Positions 22,100 through 33,504 of a stretch of 64,000 nt of DNA are shown piece after piece. The position numbers were made by a program, and so were the translations under genes. The DNA is from Molanna angustata (Eukaryota > Arthropoda > Insecta > Trichoptera > Molannidae): assembly GCA_963576475.1 (NCBI GenBank), contig OY754972.1, positions 15,254,572 to 15,318,571 of the forward strand, read 5' to 3'. Position 1 is the stretch's first letter; the number at the start of each line of letters is the position of its first letter. Under the pieces are notes generated by a model. The model was given only the letters and a program-made list of their open reading frames with translations. It did not search any database and had not been told where the DNA came from.

Positions 22100-22440
22100 C
22101 TTAAATAAATTAAAACCACCTATAAAAATTCCAAGCAGCTGCCGTTGCAAATGGAAGAGTTTGATGGTTTTATTGTGCATTCCATCATCATAAAATCTTG
22201 ACCAAATTTTTAAAAGGTGACCTATCTTCTCCTTTGTAATAGTCATTGAAATCTCACAACAACAACGTGTCAAAGAATCATCGCTGAACACTGAACATTC
22301 TATTATTTACTTGTGATGACCGTACAATACAGGTAGAGTTTCTGCATCCTGAACAATAAATTTTCAGACTTTTCTGTCAGAAATAGCTCCTCGTTATCAC
22401 AAGCATTCAACATTATATCAGCTTTCGGATTATATTGTCC
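22100..22440 (-). pseudogene. Possible exon or captured fragment, ATM-like N-terminal region (tentative)
   Basis: The minus strand 22283-22100 would make a 184-base exon flanked by AG and GT (donor AAG|GTAATC), reading DDSLTRCCCEISMTITKEKI, then GHLLKIWSRFYDDGMHNKTI, then KLFHLQRQLLGIFIGGFNLF and K. The spacing of I-x-x-L-L-x-I-W ... N-x-x-I-x-L-F-x-L-Q resembles a helical-repeat segment in the N-terminal part of the ATM/Tefu checkpoint kinase. Upstream on the same strand (22440-22310) another open stretch reads NACDNEELFLTEKSENLLFR followed by MQKLYLYC, but it is in another frame after a stop only 27 bases away, too short for an intron. So this may be a broken copy, or the match may be chance. 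Confidence 0.25.
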
Positions 22441-23592
22441 ATCAATCTTTACATTGGCCTTCCCAGAGGTCGTTTGCGCATATTAGGGTTAGGGTTGCAG
22501 GATGCGTTTTGTGGCTCTTTCTTCTCCCTATCTGACGACATGTCCAATTCAGGCTAGTCTTCTAGACCTGATCTCACTAGTACTTGCCGCAATTCCTGAT
22601 CTTGAGCCTAACATTTTCAGAACTAAATAAAAATATAACGACGAATTAAGTACCTCCTATTTTTTTATGTCGCTTAAAAAAGTATCGATATTTATTAAAT
22701 ATCTGTCACCACTAGATTTAAGTCCTTTAAACAAGTCGAGTGTACTTTTGTAGATTGAGTTCAAGGTACAGAAGACATGAAAATTCTGATATGTTCGATT
22801 CTAATAATATGAATATTTTTCTAAACTTATTTTATCATTATTATTTGTGATTATTTGATATTTTCATGCTATATTATTTTATGATTTGCATTTTAACATA
22901 TAGGTACCTACTTACTAAATAAATAGTTCATAATACGCCGTACACATAGAACCATCACGACGAAACTGATTTTATTATATAGGTACTTAAACAATTTATA
23001 CAACATGATAGCCGTTGATAAAATAAATATTCCTTAAATTATAAAAAAAATATTTTTCCACTACCTACTCTGTTGAATTGGAGAAAAAAAAATGTTGATA
23101 CCTATCAGTATTACCTACAAAGGACAAAATTCACCAGCATGACACACTTAGGTATACATGTCCAAGTTTCTACATAGTTTGTTTAAGTTTTGACGTGAAA
23201 TTCATATGAACTAAAGAAAAAATCGACCAATTCTGGAAGTCGACGATCTTCCAGTATACGACCAAACGTATGAAGACTTTCCAAAGGAAAAAAACGTGAC
23301 TAAACTATGTGATGTCGGCTTAGGACGATGAAATGGATAAAAAATGTAAGAGCACGAGCCACCCATGACTAAATTTGGGATTGTCATGAACATTGATATC
23401 ACATTAGAGGAAAAAAAATTCCACAAGAAAAATATATTTCCATATAAATTAAATATAGGCAATTTATTATAGATTATTCCGATCTGTGTACAATTATTTC
23501 GATTTGAGTAAAAAACCTCAATTATTATTTTATGAATCGTATTTCACCTCGTGCGTTTCATATCTCATCATCTAACAAAAAATATATAAGAA
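22441..23592. other. Intergenic, no gene seen
   Basis: Contains a short TTAGGGTTAGGGTT at 22483-22496 and AT-rich sequence. Short open frames have no recognisable similarity. Confidence 0.3.
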
Positions 23593-24365
23593 CTTAAGGC
23601 ACCTAGAGGGCTTATGACCTGTCATGGGCTGGTTCAGGTGATTAGGTTCTACATGCACTTTCACAATTCATCATCATCATCATCATCATTGGCACTACAG
23701 TCCGCTATGGACCCTGGCCTCCTCCAGAAGTCGTCTCCATCCCTCCCTGTCGATCGCCAGTCTTCTCCAATTTATCAGGTCCATTTCTCTTATATCGCAC
23801 TGCACATCGTCCAGCCATCTCAATCTAGGTCTACCTCTACTTCTTTTGCCTTCGAGACAGGTGTCTAACACCTTTTAAGGAGTACGGTCATCATCCATCC
23901 GGCAAACATGTCCAAGCCAACGTAGGCGCTGAATTTTAATAAATTGGACAACATTAGTTTCGTTATACATTGCCTATAGCTCATGATTATACTGTTTTCT
24001 CCATGCCCCTCCATCGTTAGTTTGGCCAAAGAATTTCCTTAATATCTACCTTTCAAACACCAACAACATTTTTTCGTCTCCATGTAATTAGGTACTCCAT
24101 GCACTTTCACAATTATGCCTTCTAATTTAGTCCCCTATCAAACCAATTTTTGAAAGTTTTATATATTTTTAAGCACAAAAATCTCTGTTCTTTTGAATAT
24201 TAGCTAAAAACACCATCGCCATCTATGTAGTGACGAAAAAACTTTTTTGTAACGCCATCTATTGAGAAATTGGTTTTTAAACCATGAAAGCTACAGTCCT
24301 TTTACAAGAGGTGAGAGGTAGTGCTTTTGAACAGATGTCACCCCTGTATATTATGCAACTATAAA
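23593..24365 (+). repeat. Dispersed repeat family alpha, copy 1 (split by a LINE)
   Basis: Begins near AAGGCACCTAGAGGGCTTATG and GACCTGTCATGGGCTGG, resumes after the LINE at ACTTTCACAATTATGCC, then carries GCCATCTATGTAGTGACG, TAACGCCATCTATTGAG and a GTCACCCCTG end segment. The same order is found at 40085-40575 and 60345-61575. It is non-coding, so probably a non-autonomous DNA element. Confidence 0.7.
23669..24086 (-). pseudogene. RTE-like LINE 3' end with (TGA)n tail and 28-bp duplication
   Basis: Minus strand reads VVQFIKIQRLRWLGHVCRMD, DTCLEGKRSRGRPRLRWLDD, VQCDIREMDLINWRRLAIDR and EGWRRLLEEARVHSGL with a stop: the typical LRW-x-GH-V-x-R-M ... GRP+-RW ... DR-x-x-W ending of RTE-like proteins. 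The 3' tail is (TGA)n at 23669-23690. The flanks 23641-23668 and 24087-24114 match over 28 bases with two differences. Confidence 0.8.
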
Positions 24366-24689
24366 AATATTAAATTATTAAAATTTTGATGGGACTCGTT
24401 TTTCTTCAGATAACGTCCTACCCATACGCATTAAAAAATTGCAACAAATATCAAATGTTTTCAAAAATATTTCAGTACAAAGAATAAGTAAAGTAGTTCT
24501 ATCTTTAAAAATGTCAAGAAAGAAGAAATGTAGATACCAACCTATATACATTGACTTTGTTCTATTCTTCTATTGCATCTGTCAAACACAGAATAATACG
24601 AATATGTAAGGAGGTTTTGTGTACACATCATATAAAAGAAAAGGTATTTGTATGAACAAGTCAACAAGAACTCTTCTCATACATCCTCT

Positions 24690-25130
24690 TTTATATACAT
24701 ACACACATACATACCATCACGCCATATCCCTTACGGCGTAAACAGAGAGAACCGAGCGCCACACTCCTCTATTTTTTCACACATTCCTAACTTCCTTTAC
24801 ATCCATGCATTGTCTCATACATACTCGTCGATTATTCAAGCTTCTTATATTTCCTTCCTTCAAAATATCATTCACATGGTCTTGCGATCCCTTTCTGGGG
24901 CGGCCCCTGCTATTAACTCCATCTCTTACACCCATGTATATTTTTTTGGTCAGTCGTTCATCATTTATTCTTTCAATATGTCCAAACCACCTCAAGGAAT
25001 TCACTTTCATTTTACTTATAATACTCTTATTCATCTTGCATCCCTCCTTATGTCCTCATTTATCCTATCATATATCGTTCTATTACATACTCTTCTTAGT
25101 AATCTCATTTCTCATTTCCTCTTTTAACAA
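24690..25130 (-). pseudogene. RTE-like LINE 3' end with ATGT-type tail
   Basis: The minus frame reads KMKVNSLRWFGHIERINDER, LTKKIYMGVRDGVNSRGRPR, KGSQDHVNDILKEGNIRSLN and NRRVCMRQCMDVKEVRNV, then after a stop WRSVLSVYAVRDMA and a TATG-rich tail. It is the same subfamily as 60725-61303. Upstream part MRLLRRVCNRTIYDR is in a shifted frame, so the copy is inactive. Confidence 0.75.
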
Positions 25131-25184
25131 ATAATATATGTAGGTAAAAATAATTTCAAGAATGATCTATAAAAATCTATAAAT

Positions 25185-25420
25185 CTCGTGCCACGATGTT
25201 CGTACTCGCTGATCTCTTAAACCTTCTGAGTATTTTTCTCTCATACACTAGCAGACACAATTCTTCTTTTTTACTCCATACCCAGCATTCAGAACCATAA
25301 GTTAGTATGGGGTGTAGCAACGTTTTGTAAATTGTGACTTTTGTTTTTCTTGATATTCAGCGAGATGTCTTCTCAAACCAAAGAAGCATCTGTTTGCCAT
25401 TTATCCTGCCCTTAATTTTA
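25185..25420 (-). pseudogene. LINE reverse-transcriptase fragment
   Basis: Minus strand reads GRINGKQMLLWFEKTSR, then after a stop ISRKTKVTIYKTLLHPILTY and GSECWVWSKKEELCLLVYER and KILRRF, the K-x-x-x-Y-K-T-L-x-x-P-x-L-T-Y-G-x-E-x-W region of RTE-like reverse transcriptases. It is probably separate from the neighbouring LINE end at 24690-25130. Confidence 0.65.
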
Positions 25421-26990
25421 ATGGATGTGTCTTTATATTAGTCACAATAAATTGATCCTAAGTAGGTGTCTCTCTCGGCTAGTTACAAATAATATTATTT
25501 TATTACATCCAAATTTTCGATTAATAATATATTTCAAATCATTATTTAATCAATATCCCGATAGCAAATACATATGTTTCTATTATATTTTAAAACATTT
25601 ACCTTACTATTAAGATACCGCCAAGTGCAAAGGTCCAGATTATACGTTAAAAAAATATCAACATATGTTCATTCATTATATAGAGACATTGTCTGATTGT
25701 CCTTGAATAAATCCCGTGTTGCTTTTATTGATAATTGAAATGGAAATAATTGTTATATGTGAAAACACTCAGTGAAATGCTTCACGCTATAGACAATACG
25801 TCAATATGAATTTTATCCATTGGGATGTGTGGCGTCTTAAAGTAATTAACCAACGACAGACCGTTTATTATTTTGATGAAAAATTTTATTTGTATAGGTA
25901 TTTATAGTGTTAATAAAACTGTAATATTTCACATTTCATCAGTTTTTTCTTAATCGCCCTTCTTTTTTACCTCTAAATCCTAATTATCATATCTCTCACA
26001 CATGGCGATATGACAAAATGAATGTTCTATATTAAACAATCTCAATTGTTAAACTTCGTACTATGTTTTCGCATTACAAATAGGTACATTGTCAATATGT
26101 AGCTGTGAGGCACCGTCTTTGAATAGTGCTTCCGCTCTCTTCTATTATTGTTTTTGAGTGACACGTAAGAGACGGTAATAGAAAATACAACAGGCAATAA
26201 TAACATATCACAGAGTTCAGCAATGACGTTCACCTCCCATTCTGAATATAGTGCCTTTTTAGGTGAGACGAGACTGGTGTGTGGTGATAAACACATACCT
26301 ATGTTGTACTCCATTTAATAAGGTTACGCACACCTGCCGCTGGATACCGCACATGTGAAACGAAACTCGAAGTGTGTACTTACTCTCTGCATGATACCCG
26401 TTGAGGATTTTTTGCAAATAAATACGTTTTAAAATTGTTATAATTGTTATAAATTGTAATGATTGTTAAAATTGTTGTGTAGTCTCTTACTTGTTAGTAG
26501 ATGTGTAATGTTTTGGCGAATGTAACAATACAAAATAGATACTCCCCTTTTTTGCACAAGAGTTTATCTCAATTAGAGGGTTGTTATGAATTATATAATG
26601 GAATTTGTAAACCTTTTCAAATTGTGATTTATATGTAAACTTTGTATTGATTTGTATTAAATAAATAATAATAAAAAAATGACAGGAAAAAAGTAGTGGA
26701 GAATGAAGTTATTACTCTAAGCTACTTAGTACCACAGAGCGATTCTCAGATTCCCCATAAAATTGACATCACTTTGCTGGAACATGTGGTATACGTCGGA
26801 AAAGGCACTAGAATATTCTAGAGGAATCTCTTTGTTGAAAATATCATTCTCTCTCATACAAAGTCATATCATAATGTAATAATTATCCAAATATCAAATT
26901 TTATAATACTATTAAACATATGGAAATTAATTATAATCGATTCAGATTTAAAATACAATGTATGTATGTAAGTAATTTATTGTGACATTA
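25421..26990. other. Intergenic, no gene seen
   Basis: No supported gene. A short GCACACCTGCCGCTGGATACC at 26327-26347 resembles the start of the LINE stub at 49300-49383. Confidence 0.3.
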
Positions 26991-27000
26991 TGTACATATA

Positions 27001-27795
27001 ATGTTATTTACATATACTGACTTTTGTATAATATTGTATGTTTGGTGGGGGTCTTGTCTCAAATCTAATAAAGAGCCACTAAATATTGCTCAGAAATTGA
27101 TACTAAAAGTTACATATGTACAAAAAAATATTTCGCTATCCATCAACCTTAAAGAATGCAATATCATGAGTATAAAACAGTTATACATTACACTAACACT
27201 TTGTAGATTTTTTATAAATATTGAATTTGCTGGAAGAACACAACAAATCCGTAGGTACTACGAGAACAGGCACATCCCTTAACTTTATGATAGTCTATAC
27301 TAAAACTTCTTTTGGGCAGCGAAGTAACTGTTATCAGGCTCCACTAATATTCAATATTCTTCCCGACTATCTAAAATCAATCAATTCCTCTCTCAAATTT
27401 AAAAAAATGTCTAGATGTTTGTATTGTCTGTGGATGGCAAAAGTATTCTTTCATCGTTAACCTTCCTAAGTTGAAATATATGTTTTTTTCTTTTTTAATT
27501 TTTATTTGCATTACTCATGGTTACCCTACATATTATATTTGTTGTTATTGTATTATTTATCATTTATATTCTTTAAAAAATAATGTTACAAGTAGTTTTA
27601 AGTACCCAACTGACGACATTAGTGACATGTTGCTTTGTATAAAATTATTTTTGTGTCATTTATGTGTGTCAAAAATGTGAATTTATTTAACCTCGATACA
27701 GGTTTATCCTAGCAAGGTTAAATGCATTATTTCATATTAATTGTACTCAATAACTTGTGTAAGATTTTTATAAATAAATAAAATAAAAAGTTTTG
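27001..27795 (+). pseudogene. LINE C-terminal region, 3' UTR and (AATA)n tail
   Basis: The plus strand reads KEPLNIAQKLILKVTYVQKN, NLKECNIMSIKQLYITLTLC and, in a second frame, NRHIPNF-like then TSFGQRSNCYQAPLIFNILP and LKFKKMSRCLYCLW. This is the Q-K-x-I-L-K ... V/I-x-Q-L-Y ... F-x-x-R-S end of a CR1-like reverse transcriptase, disrupted by at least one frameshift. A T-rich 3' UTR leads to an AATAAATAAAATAAAA tail at 27770-27788. Confidence 0.65.
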
Positions 27796-28054
27796 ACTTA
27801 TAAACATAAAAAAATATATTAATAATAATGATATTCGAAACGGAGCTTGACCAAAATAATCTTTCATATAAAATACTGACTTGTGTGACAAGAAAGAAAA
27901 AATCTGGCGTTTTATATTATCTTTCATACATTCGCCTATACAATAATACATGATGTTATTCAGATTGCAGACGACTTTGCAATTAAATGATTTTTTTCAT
28001 GTGTCTTATCATCAAAACTAAATTGACAACTGATAACTTGCTTAATTTTTGGAA

Positions 28055-28885
28055 GAAACATTGTAATAAAAATCACGTAAAATTGTTAACGTCCTCTGTT
28101 TTTAGAAGTCGGTAAAAAAATCACGTCCAATTCATTACTAATTGATTGGAAGTCGGTTAAAAAAAGTAAAAAAAAAATCATGTCGAATTAATAACCTGCT
28201 CTATTTTTGAAAGACGGTTAAAAAAAATAATCACGTCGATTTGACAATCTCTTTGCAGGTCGGTTAAAAAAAATCACGTCGAAAAAATAACCTCCGTTTT
28301 TGGAAGTCGATTATAAAAAAATAATCACGTTAAATTGATGACCTCCTACATTTTTAGAAGTCGTTTAAATAAAATAATCACGTCGAATTGATGACCTCCG
28401 TTTTCGGAAGACAATTATAAAAAAAATCACGTCAAATTGACAACCATATCAATAATGAGAAGTCGGTTGAATAAAATAATCACGTCAAATTGATAACATT
28501 AATATGTATAACCTTAAGTCGGTTAAATAAAATAATCACGTCGAATTGATAACCTCCGTTTTTAGAAGTCGATCAAAAAAAATTGATAACCTCATTATAT
28601 GTTAAGAAGTCGGTGAAATAAAATAATCACGTCAAATTGATAACCTTACTTAAGTCGGTTAAATAAATTAATCACGTCGAATTGATAACCTCCGTTTTTG
28701 GAAGTCGATATTAAATATAAATACGTCAAATTGATAACCTCTGCATCCATGTTTAGAAGTCGGTTAAATAAAATAATCACGTCAAATTGATAACCTCCTC
28801 CGTTCTTGGAAGTCGAAAAAAAATATAATCACGTCTAATTGACATCCTACTCCGTTTTAAGTCGGTTAAAAATAAGTAATAAAAT
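28055..28885. repeat. Satellite-like tandem array, unit about 45-52 bp
   Basis: About 17 units of the form AATCACGTCGAATTGATAAC, CTCCGTTTTTGGAAGTCGGT and TAAATAAA. Two unit types tend to alternate: one with GTCGAATTG, the CTCCGTTTTTGG motif and AAGTCGAT; the other with GTCAAATTG and AAGTCGGTTAAATAAAAT. No open frame crosses it. Confidence 0.85.
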
Positions 28886-29889
28886 ATTACTTAACTTGTA
28901 CCTATAGAAAATTGCATGTGACCGATATTTAGGATAAATGAATTTATTGACATAAAACCTAATTACGTATTTGCTTTTTATTGAGAGAATTTATTTCATA
29001 ATTTATGATGTTTTCATACAAAAATTTCATATTTTAGCTTTGAACATTGTGCGTAATGTACCTACATACTGCAGCTGCGCTCCTTGTTATAAACTGCAAT
29101 ATGTATATCCTTAACAATTCTCGAAATTTCCGACAATTTACGAAGATAGACGAACCTCAGCCTCACTATAACTGATTTGAGTCGCATAAATCTTATTTTT
29201 CTTGTTCCAACGCAGGACATCACAAACGATTTAATTTAATCTATTATGTGTATATATATTAATTCCGAATATACCAGTGTTGATCATGTAAGTAGATCTT
29301 TTATTTGAAACCCTTCATCACAATATTTATTGAATTGACATTTTGCAATATCATATTTTGAGGTAGATGTTTTAAATTAAGAAATCTTTTTGAAAACACA
29401 CATAATGTAATCCATCAGATAGATAAATAGATAAACAATCACCTCCAAAATATATATCCTCTTCATACTTTGCTATCAGATTTATTTTTCCTTACCACGC
29501 TTTCTTCTCTACTCTTCTTCAGAAAGAGATAATGTATACTCAAGATACCCCGTAAGTACTTTATACGTACGGAAAAAATAGTTGGGATCAAACCAATCCA
29601 TCAAAAACCATTAATCACTATCAATTTTAAGTGATAGGTATATGATATATTTATCGGTATTGATAATTTCTCAATATTATTAGGTAGCAAGAGCGTGCCT
29701 AGAACCATCAGACAACGCAAACCCTGAAAGGAAATTGTAAAGTATCTACGTTTAAATTTCCAATCTTGAATGTTTTCAATAAAAAAATATACATGGTCAT
29801 TACTTAGTAATAAATTAATTTTTTTCTACAAAAAACAGTTTTTATAACCTGTGATAATTTATTTTTATGTACCTAAGTATAGATTTTTA
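28886..29889. other. Intergenic, no gene seen
   Basis: AT-rich sequence without recognisable genes or repeats. Confidence 0.3.
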
Positions 29890-30280
29890 ATTATCTCAAT
29901 AGAGACGAAGTTGAAATATTAATTGTAGGAGAACCGGGAAATCAAGGCACCTACAGGGCTTACGACCTGTCATCGGCTGGTTTACGTGATCACTTTATGC
30001 GCTTGCGCAACGTTCACCAATTATGCCTTTTTAATGAGATCCCTAAAAAGGCATAATTGGTGAACGTTGCGAAAGCGCATAAAGTGATCACGTAAACCAG
30101 CCGATGACAGGTCGTAAGCCCTGTAGGTGCCTTGATTTCCTGGTTCTCCTACAATTAATATTTCAACTTCGTCTCTATTGAGATAATTAAAAATCTGTTA
30201 AAAAATATCTTTGACTCCCGACAGGGAAAAAAATCCAATGTTTGCGCATATGCAATAATAAAAATATTCGATTACCTAAG
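29890..30280. repeat. Family alpha copy 2, giant palindrome
   Basis: Arms of about 140 bases (29893-30031 and 30045-30190) are near-perfect inverse copies of the alpha head (AGGCACCTACAGGGC ... GACCTGTCATCGGCTGG ... GCGCTTGCGCAACGTTCACC). The spacer is about 13 bases. After the right arm comes a module with GACTCCCGACAGGG and GTTTGCGCATATGCAATAAT, also found at 36168-36215 and, inverted, at 40550-40572. Confidence 0.85.
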
Positions 30281-30368
30281 TATATTTTAAAATAAATTAA
30301 TAAACTTTGTTTGTTTCCACTAGAACTAGTGGAAACAAACAAAGTTTATTAATTTATTTTAAAATATA
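30281..30368. repeat. Perfect 43-bp palindrome
   Basis: Arms 30281-30323 and 30326-30368 are exact reverse complements around a 2-base centre (CCACTAG-AA-CTAGTGG). The arm sequence AAACTTTGTTTG resembles the palindrome at 785-881. Confidence 0.9.
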
Positions 30369-30419
30369 TTTAAAACGAATTTTCACAAAGTGAACGCCTC
30401 AACCTTAGAACATTTATTT

Positions 30420-30764
30420 TTATGTATTTTTTTTAATAATATTATAATTTAGAGGCAAGCCAATGTTCTCGGCTTCTATAAGCAATCCGCTACTGTTAGG
30501 TACGTATTTATATGCAGGCGTTCTGGGATTATTTAAAATTATTTTTATCACCTTATTCTTGCTTCTCTGTGCTGCAAACATTATCAAGTTGGTCTCACCA
30601 CTTGCATAGGGTGCAAGTAAATGTTTATTGTAATTAAATTGTGGAAGGGATGCATCTATATTAAATTTTGTCGTAAAATTAATGGGTTGTACCGAGCATG
30701 ACACGTACATAATAAAATAAACGAAGTAGTACCAGCTAGTTAATATGGCAATTAAAAACGACAT
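30420..30764 (-). CDS. Hypothetical small secreted protein, intronless (unrecognised)
   Basis: A 114-codon frame beginning MSFLIAILTSWYYFVYFIMY, a strongly hydrophobic stretch ending VSCSVQ that looks like a signal peptide. The mature part (about 90 residues) is rich in Asn and basic residues (FNIDASLPQFNYNKHLLAPY; SKNKVIKIILNNPRTPAYKY) with no cysteine. An AATAAA polyadenylation word overlaps the region 5 bases past the stop, and TATA-like plus TCAGT initiator words lie 100-140 bases upstream. No family was recognised. Because most frames of this size in such DNA are chance, its status rests on the signal-like start and the flanking signals. Confidence 0.35.
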   Translation of the reverse strand: MSFLIAILTSWYYFVYFIMYVSCSVQPINFTTKFNIDASLPQFNYNKHLLAPYASGETNLIMFAAQRSKNKVIKIILNNPRTPAYKYVPNSSGLLIEAENIGLPLNYNIIKKNT

Positions 30765-30862
30765 ACGTGTGCCTTTTGAGTCAATCTATTTCCACAGCAT
30801 GGCTAATTGGTAGTTTTTACTACAAGACTCAGGAAATCGAAATCGAAAACAGGATTGAGTGG

Positions 30863-30905
30863 TGACTGAACGACTAGAAGCCGCCGCAATCTATTATTTT
30901 TTATA
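30863..30905 (-). promoter_or_regulatory. Candidate core promoter for 30764-30420
   Basis: Minus strand has TATAAAA at 30905-30899 and an arthropod-type initiator TCAGTCA at 30869-30863, 38 bases from the first T of TATA, a little longer than usual. The leader of about 100 bases includes a short upstream frame (ATG CTG TGG AAA TAG) before the main ATG. Confidence 0.3.
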
Positions 30906-30909
30906 CGTA

Positions 30910-31960
30910 CTCGTACATGCTTTTTTTCATTTTTGTTCAAAATACGGTGCAGTCTTCGCATTCAGTGGAAAACAAGTCATTGTCAATTTATCTATCTCAT
31001 ATTTTTTATTGCATTCGAGTTGAACATAATTAAAAAAATAGATAGGACCATATATACCTATTTACATTAATTCAAAATAACACATATTATATGTATAAGG
31101 TAAATTCGGTTGGTTTCATCTCCATCGTAGAGTGTTTATTCATTTTTTATTTACGTGTAGAAAACACAACATCTGATTTAAAATTTATTTTGTACAAATT
31201 TAATCTTTAATATTGCAAATACATATTTCCGAAGACGTCTCGGAATCACGAGAGAATATTATTATTTTCATTTGAGTTAAAAGATTCAAAATAAACATTG
31301 AAATCAAACGTGTATTCATTAAGTTTTTATTTCTCTAAACTGTTTGTTGTAAATATTTGCTTTGAAGAAATTATCTTACATTGAATTTGCGAAAATAAAA
31401 ATGTTTTGAATACGTTAATATGTTACGCAGATAATATTCTTATTTTTTTTCTTTAAGAATAAAATAAATAATACGCCATAGTTAAATCAATTACGGAACA
31501 TATACATTCAGAGCTTCTTTTTAAGTACCATAGCATTTTTTTGTTGACAATTCACAACTTGGTAGGCAAGTTACCTATTGCTCTTTGCTGACTGCTATTT
31601 CGTTAATTGTTAATTATTAAAAAAAAGCAAAATTAAACGCTATCGTTCATTTGAGAAAAATACGCCCATCTTGATACAGAACATATTAAAAGATTATACC
31701 CTGAAAATGTCCTTATAATACCTACATATAAACCTTTTTATCGATAAACCTATGATTTCAACGCTTTTGAAATAATGTCAGAGGCTAACACAATTTATGG
31801 ATTTTTAGTTAAAAAAAATAGGTTTTATTTAATTTTCGATAGCAGTTTATTTTATAATTTATTCATCGAACGATTTTTTTAATATAACGAGAATGATTAT
31901 TTCATTATTTAACAATTTTTCTCTTTTATATTCAAAGTATCATATTTAATGCTTGTTTTT
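30910..31960. other. Intergenic, no gene seen
   Basis: AT-rich; no frame or repeat recognised. Confidence 0.3.
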
Positions 31961-31969
31961 AACTCAATT

Positions 31970-32395
31970 CATCTAGCTATCTTCTCAGTTCCTTAATAAA
32001 CTTGCATCTAAAATGCCACAGTGCATGACACACCAGTTAGGAGCAATCATAATTCTTCTCTTGTGTCATTGTCGCTGATCACTGTGGAGCCGAGGTATGT
32101 TAACTCCTTTATCATTTGTATTGTAGTTTCCGTCTGTGAATATCTGGGGATCTGAGTTATGAGCTGTAGAAGTGATCATTAGTTTAGTTTTATCTTCATT
32201 TATGCTAAGTCCCATCATCCTAGCTCTTTCCTCCAATGCTAAGAATGCCTCGCGGGTAGCCTGTAGTGATCTTCCGATGATGTCGATATCACCTGCATAA
32301 GCTAGAAGCTGGACAGACTTGAAGAATGTAGTGCTTCTAGTGTATATATTAACTGGTGGACTAAGTGGCTTCCACTTAGGCACCAGTTCGAAGCC
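31970..32395 (-). pseudogene. RTE-clade reverse-transcriptase fragment
   Basis: Minus frame 32383-32066 reads VQLLAYAGDIDIIGRSLQAT, REAFLALEERARMMGLSINE and DKTKLMITST. This is the palm segment with the catalytic box; the usual Y-A-D-D is Y-A-G-D here, so the first catalytic Asp is lost. A downstream ELTYLGSTVISDN is in another frame, then the similarity fades. Inactive. Confidence 0.75.
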
Positions 32396-32399
32396 ACTT

Positions 32400-33500
32400 T
32401 TTTATTAAGTGGAAAAAATGCAGACATTTTCGGAAATTCTCAGTTCTTAAACAAAAGCTTTAATCCAAATCATGATTGTTCAACGTCTTTTTCGTTCGGA
32501 AAATGATGTAGGAATTTTATGTTGACATTTTGAACGGTGCTTGTATTAAAAGTGAATTAAATCGGTTGAGACAGGACTAACTTAAAAATAAAGCAAATGA
32601 ATATGTGACTTTGTTATGTCAACAATATCTGCTGAAATAAATGACAAATGAGAACAATTTAATTTGCGTGAAGTATCAAATTTATCTTATATACATTTCA
32701 TATTGAACCCGATGAATTACTGGTCCATACATATCTGATAAATTTCAGTTCAATTTGTGTTCGGTTCTATTACATTATTTTTATCGGCGGGAACAAATAA
32801 CGACTCGGGGAGAAAAAAGAGCGTTGTTTGACTCACACTTTTTTGAACAACAAGGATCAAAATCGTATATCCTTTTCATAGAGTGTGCGATGAAACATAT
32901 CCAGAGGCTCGACTTTCCAGTAATTGGACCGTTATCACAGGCTGGCAGCACGCAACCCTTAAATAAATAAAACGAGATTATTGAAATATTCATTGTTTCG
33001 TGTTGTTTTTACACCGCCTTATTCATACAAATGTTACGTATGACGGGTGTTAAATCTCTAGCGTATATAATTTTGAATATCATTTCATTACATTATAATG
33101 GTCTTTATGGAACGATCGTGCTTTTCATTGTTCACTTGTGAATTGTCATATCAAAATATTTTCATTATAATGGATCTACAAATATTATGTCGTTAAATTG
33201 TATTTTTTGCAGACAAAGAAAACATACACCTACTAAAAACATACAAATCAATCGATTGCTATGAAACTTTTGGGATTTGTTCAGCACACCTGAGAAAATT
33301 TATGAATTACAATGTATTTATTTGACATCTTTCAAAAGAATTACCTGATAATGATCAACATTAAAATGATCCAGTGACGCGTTTAACGAGTTTTCATAGG
33401 AAAATCTAGATCAGACTGATGGGACGGTAGAATCTGATCTTCGATGATATTTTTGAGTAAGTAAATTAAAAAGTTAAGAGCGAATGTTATTGCGCTGAGA
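32400..33500. other. Intergenic, no gene seen
   Basis: Overlapping open frames on both strands at 32755-32993 share no recognisable motif. The rest is AT-rich. Confidence 0.25.
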
Positions 33501-33504
33501 AAAA

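Noticed and set aside
22483..22496. TTAGGGTTAGGGTT resembling vertebrate telomere repeats
   Set aside because: Only two units, in mixed sequence; insects use TTAGG. Chance.
24648..25134. Plus-strand open frames of 159 and 109 codons
   Set aside because: Both are antisense to the LINE end on the minus strand (LRWFGH...GRPRKG); no codon pattern of their own.
27471..27680. Open frame MKYMFFSFLIFICITHGYPT with signal-like start
   Set aside because: Lies in the T-rich 3' UTR of the LINE at 27001-27795; hydrophobicity follows from base composition.
28055..28885. CRISPR-like array
   Set aside because: Units are contiguous and degenerate with no unique equal-length spacers, and the DNA is animal. 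It is a tandem repeat.
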